DNA of 64,000 nucleotides. Origin: Excoecaria cochinchinensis. Its lineage: Eukaryota > Streptophyta > Magnoliopsida > Malpighiales > Euphorbiaceae. Within the stretch, counting starts at the first letter, position 1. Each line of letters opens with the position of its first letter. The DNA is taken from contig CANTUQ010000073.1 of the NCBI GenBank assembly GCA_947683425.1, positions 4,126,501 to 4,190,500 of the forward strand, given 5' to 3'. The position numbers and the translations under genes were made by a program. Under the pieces are notes generated by a model. It was not told the origin of the DNA. It ran no database searches and was given only the letters and a program-made list of their open reading frames with translations. Below are positions 61,178-64,000 of the stretch, piece after piece.

Positions 61178-63847
61178 TGTGACGCGCGCCGAACCCCGTA
61201 GGCCCTCGAAAGCCCGCTTTAGGGCTATCGAGAGAGGTTCATAAAACTTGTAAGGTATTCACAAGTGCGTCTATTTTGGGCAACAAGGAGATTTCATGGA
61301 GTCGCCACCCAATAAAACATTGGGACAGTTCGTCTCGCCTCGGAGAGCCTAAGACTGCGCTCAGTATCCATTTTGGGCCAACCAAAGGGATCTTGGAGGG
61401 TGAACCTCTCGCCCTAAGGAGCCTAGGATTAACGCCAAGTCTCGTGACACAAGAGGTGTCTTGGAGGGTAAACCTCTAGCCTCTTTGAGCCCAAAGACCA
61501 GAGAAGGTTCGGAACTCCCCATTTATTCATACCTTGGTTAAGTTTATAATCGAGTTTTGAATTTAGTATTTCATGCCTTTTCTCATTCAATTTTAATGCA
61601 ATTTAATTAAACGCATATCAATCATATAATAAAAGCGATAAATAAAGTAAATGAAGGCAAAATAAATTACAATAAAACTAGGGGCGGAATACAACCCGCA
61701 TTTGTAAATAAAATGCAAATCATACATAAATCGGGCTATTTATTAAAAATGAGAACATTGGTCCTCTCATGCATAATTTAAGAAAACAATTTTAAAGTGA
61801 TAATTTACTTTAGATGAAAAATTTAGGACATTGGTCCCATTTTTATTGAAAAAAATCCAATTTAGTTTAATAGAAATATTTTTTTGATTTTTTAATTAAC
61901 GTGCATGAAAATAAATTTATTATTACAAATTACATAATAATAAATTAATCCAAAATAATAAAAAGCAACAAAAATAATAAACAACTCCCAAGTGGATCTT
62001 CAAATCTCCATGGGCTCCCACTTGACAAAAACTCACATATGAAAAATAAGTATTGAAAAATAAAAAAACAAATAAGAATGAAGTTAGTATAAAAATAATT
62101 AAACATATAACTTGAAAATAATTAAATTAAGGCAGACAAAATTGCATCATATATGAGAAGCCAATTAAAATGATATAATAAAAAAAATATGCAATTTAGC
62201 AAATTAATAAAATCAACATGCATAAAATACATAAAATAGTGTTAATAAAATTTAACATGCATAAAAAGTAAAAGAAATAATAAAAATTAGCATGCATAAA
62301 ACATATTAATAATAGTAATAAAAACCAACATGCATAAGCAAACATAAAATAATAATTATAAAACTCAATATGCAAAAAAACATGAATAGAAAATACAAAC
62401 ATAAAATTCAGCATGTGTAAAAGTATAAAATAATAACAACAATATCCAACATTTATAAAATATAAAGATAACAATAAAAATCAGCATGCATAAGAAATAA
62501 ATAATAATAGTAATAATAAAATTAAACAAAAATAAGGATAATAATAATAGTACTAATGATGATAATAACTACAATAATAATAATATTAAAATAATAACAA
62601 AAAATATGAACAATCAAACATAATAATAATAACAATAACAATAACAATAAGAACAATAACAATAACAATAATAACAATAATAATAATGATAATAATGATG
62701 ATAATAATGATAATAATAGAAGAAGATGAACAACATGAACAACATGAACAACTAAATAAAAATAATATGAACAATTGAATAAAAATAATAAAATAGTTCT
62801 AAGAGAATTTACATGTTAACTAATCAAATAAAAAGTAAAAAACAAGAAATAAGAAGAAAATAATAAGACTAAAAGAATTTACATGTTAACTAGTTAATTA
62901 GAAATAAAAAAAAATCAAATTAAAATTAAACTAAGAAATTGGGCCAAGAATAATTACCCTCAAATTTATCTTGATGAAGAGAAGGTAAGATCCAATTCCT
63001 TGTCTTGTATTGTTGGAATAAAACTAGAAAATAAAATAGTGAAAGTGAATTTTTACTCAAGAATAAATAATTTATTTATTTGTCTCAAAGCAAAAATTGT
63101 CAATTGAAAATAAGAGAATTCTCAAGAACAAAAATGGTTATTTTTTTTTTTTTTGCCTTAAGAATTTCTGGAAATTTCTTTAGAAATTGGGAGAATTTGT
63201 TCTTGAAAGAAGAAAGAAGAAGAAAAAATATTTTCTCAAGAAAATCCCCTTCAATTCCCACTAAAAAACTCTTTTTATTCCCCTTAAAATTCAAATTTTT
63301 TAATTAAGAAATTAAATTAATTTAATTCCCATAATTACAAAAAAAACCACTGAATTTATTGGGTTGAAAGATAGAAGGCTTTTTGAATTAAATTTTGCAA
63401 AAAAAATGAGTTAAAAAGCATTTAAAATGAAGAATTTATGGCCAAAAAGGCCAAAATAGGCAAAACGGGCGCGCGGGGCGCCCCGTCGGAGCGCCCGACG
63501 GGCTACCCGCGCGCAGGCGCGAGCGACGGGCAGCCCGTCAGCCCGCGCCCTCGCGCCACGCACGCGAGCATGCCAAGCGCTGCCGCAGCCCAACACTCGC
63601 GGGGAAATTTTTTTTTTTTTTAAATTTCCTATAAAATATAATAATTTAAAAACTCATTTTTTTATCACAAAATAATTTTTAAAATACTTTTAAAATATTT
63701 TTGAAATACATTTTTATTTAATTTTAGAACAACAAATCGACTAGGAAATCGTCACTTCCAACTTCATTCTTTTTGCCTATAGATCGGCACACTTAATTTC
63801 ATCATTGGGTAATCCTGATCTTGGCTACTCGGGACCCGGTGTCTATA
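61178..63847 (-). repeat. 5' LTR of the Tat-type element
   Basis: It has 2,670 bases, about 70 more than the other LTR, mainly because of a longer G+C-rich patch (63460-63605). It has the same ends as the 3' LTR. Confidence 0.92.
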
Positions 63848-64000
63848 ATAATGTATTCCATAATCGAAACATAACATTCAATAGAACTTTGATGAAGCAA
63901 ATATTACAGTTAAATATCGTTAAATAGCTGAAGTGACACTAAATAAATATTAAAACTATAAATAAGTTAAAATGGAATGAAAAAGACAAGAATTCGAAAC
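63848..64000 (-). mobile_element. Minus-strand long LTR, part 2, cut by the window end
   Basis: It begins with the second ATAAT copy and continues the LTR interrupted at 49422. No further motif is seen in 153 bases. Confidence 0.7.

Larger units (their letters stand above)
49423..63847 (-). mobile_element. Complete Tat-type Ty3/gypsy element, 14.4 kb
   Basis: Two LTRs (49423-52022 and 61178-63847), a primer-binding site, gag-pro-pol on the minus strand, a 3' tandem-repeat region and a polypurine tract lie between exact duplications ATAAT (49418-49422 and 63848-63852). The domain order is gag, protease, reverse transcriptase, RNase H, a second RNase H, integrase. The second, archaeal-like RNase H and the integrase phrase PWPFAAWGIDIIG are hallmarks of the Tat lineage (Ogre/Retand kin). 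I count about a dozen differences in the first 380 bases of the two LTRs, so it is fairly recent but not new. All genes carry stops. Confidence 0.93.

Overview
This 64-kb window is plant nuclear DNA, AT-rich and built almost entirely of nested transposable elements. I see no intact host gene and no rRNA, tRNA or CRISPR array. The plant assignment rests on element types: two CACTA (En/Spm) copies with plant Transposase_24-, DUF4218- and DUF4216-like genes, long-LTR Ty3/gypsy elements of the Tekay/Del kind, a Tat-type Ty3/gypsy element with an extra RNase H, a Ty1/copia pol and a tRNA-derived SINE. The density and depth of nesting suggest heterochromatic or pericentromeric sequence. The species cannot be read from the window. 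Lineage names rest on remembered family features, not on searches.

Layout. 1-2897: minus-strand long LTR cut by the window start. 2898-6645: CACTA-like element ending in subterminal repeats and TIR CTTGTAGTG, with possible captured exons. 6655-6975: minisatellite. 6980-13215: plus-strand long LTR split by a minus-strand solo LTR (8098-12779), itself split by a third solo LTR (9460-10825). 13394-16758: another long LTR, followed by a primer-binding site, a CACGTG-rich leader, an unrecognised intact 169-codon ORF (17870-18379) and a decayed copia gag-pol (18895-22975). 25740-27870: partial long LTR, interrupted by CACTA copy A.

Copy A (27871 to at least 35031) carries a TnpA-like gene and the 3' part of a TnpD-like gene, both on the minus strand. 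It is interrupted by a solo LTR (28716-31270) that has a SINE in its first bases. Copy B starts at 36459 and holds a Tekay-like element that kept only gag (37394-47593); one LTR of that element contains a 3.8-kb solo LTR (37480-41247). Copy B is broken again at 48532 by a minus-strand long LTR, which is split by a complete 14.4-kb Tat-type element (49423-63847). Five-base target duplications can be read for seven of these insertions, so the order of events is clear.

The coding regions are pseudogenes, mostly broken by stops of the C-to-T or G-to-A type. The most interesting signals are non-coding. Long LTRs of different families share two adjacent hairpins whose arms change in a compensatory way. 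Most also share a palindrome (TAGGCATGCCTA or variants that keep the pairing). Each long LTR also has a G+C-rich array at a roughly similar place, palindromic in most of them but with a different motif in different families. The intact ORF in front of copia gag is the best candidate for an undescribed protein.
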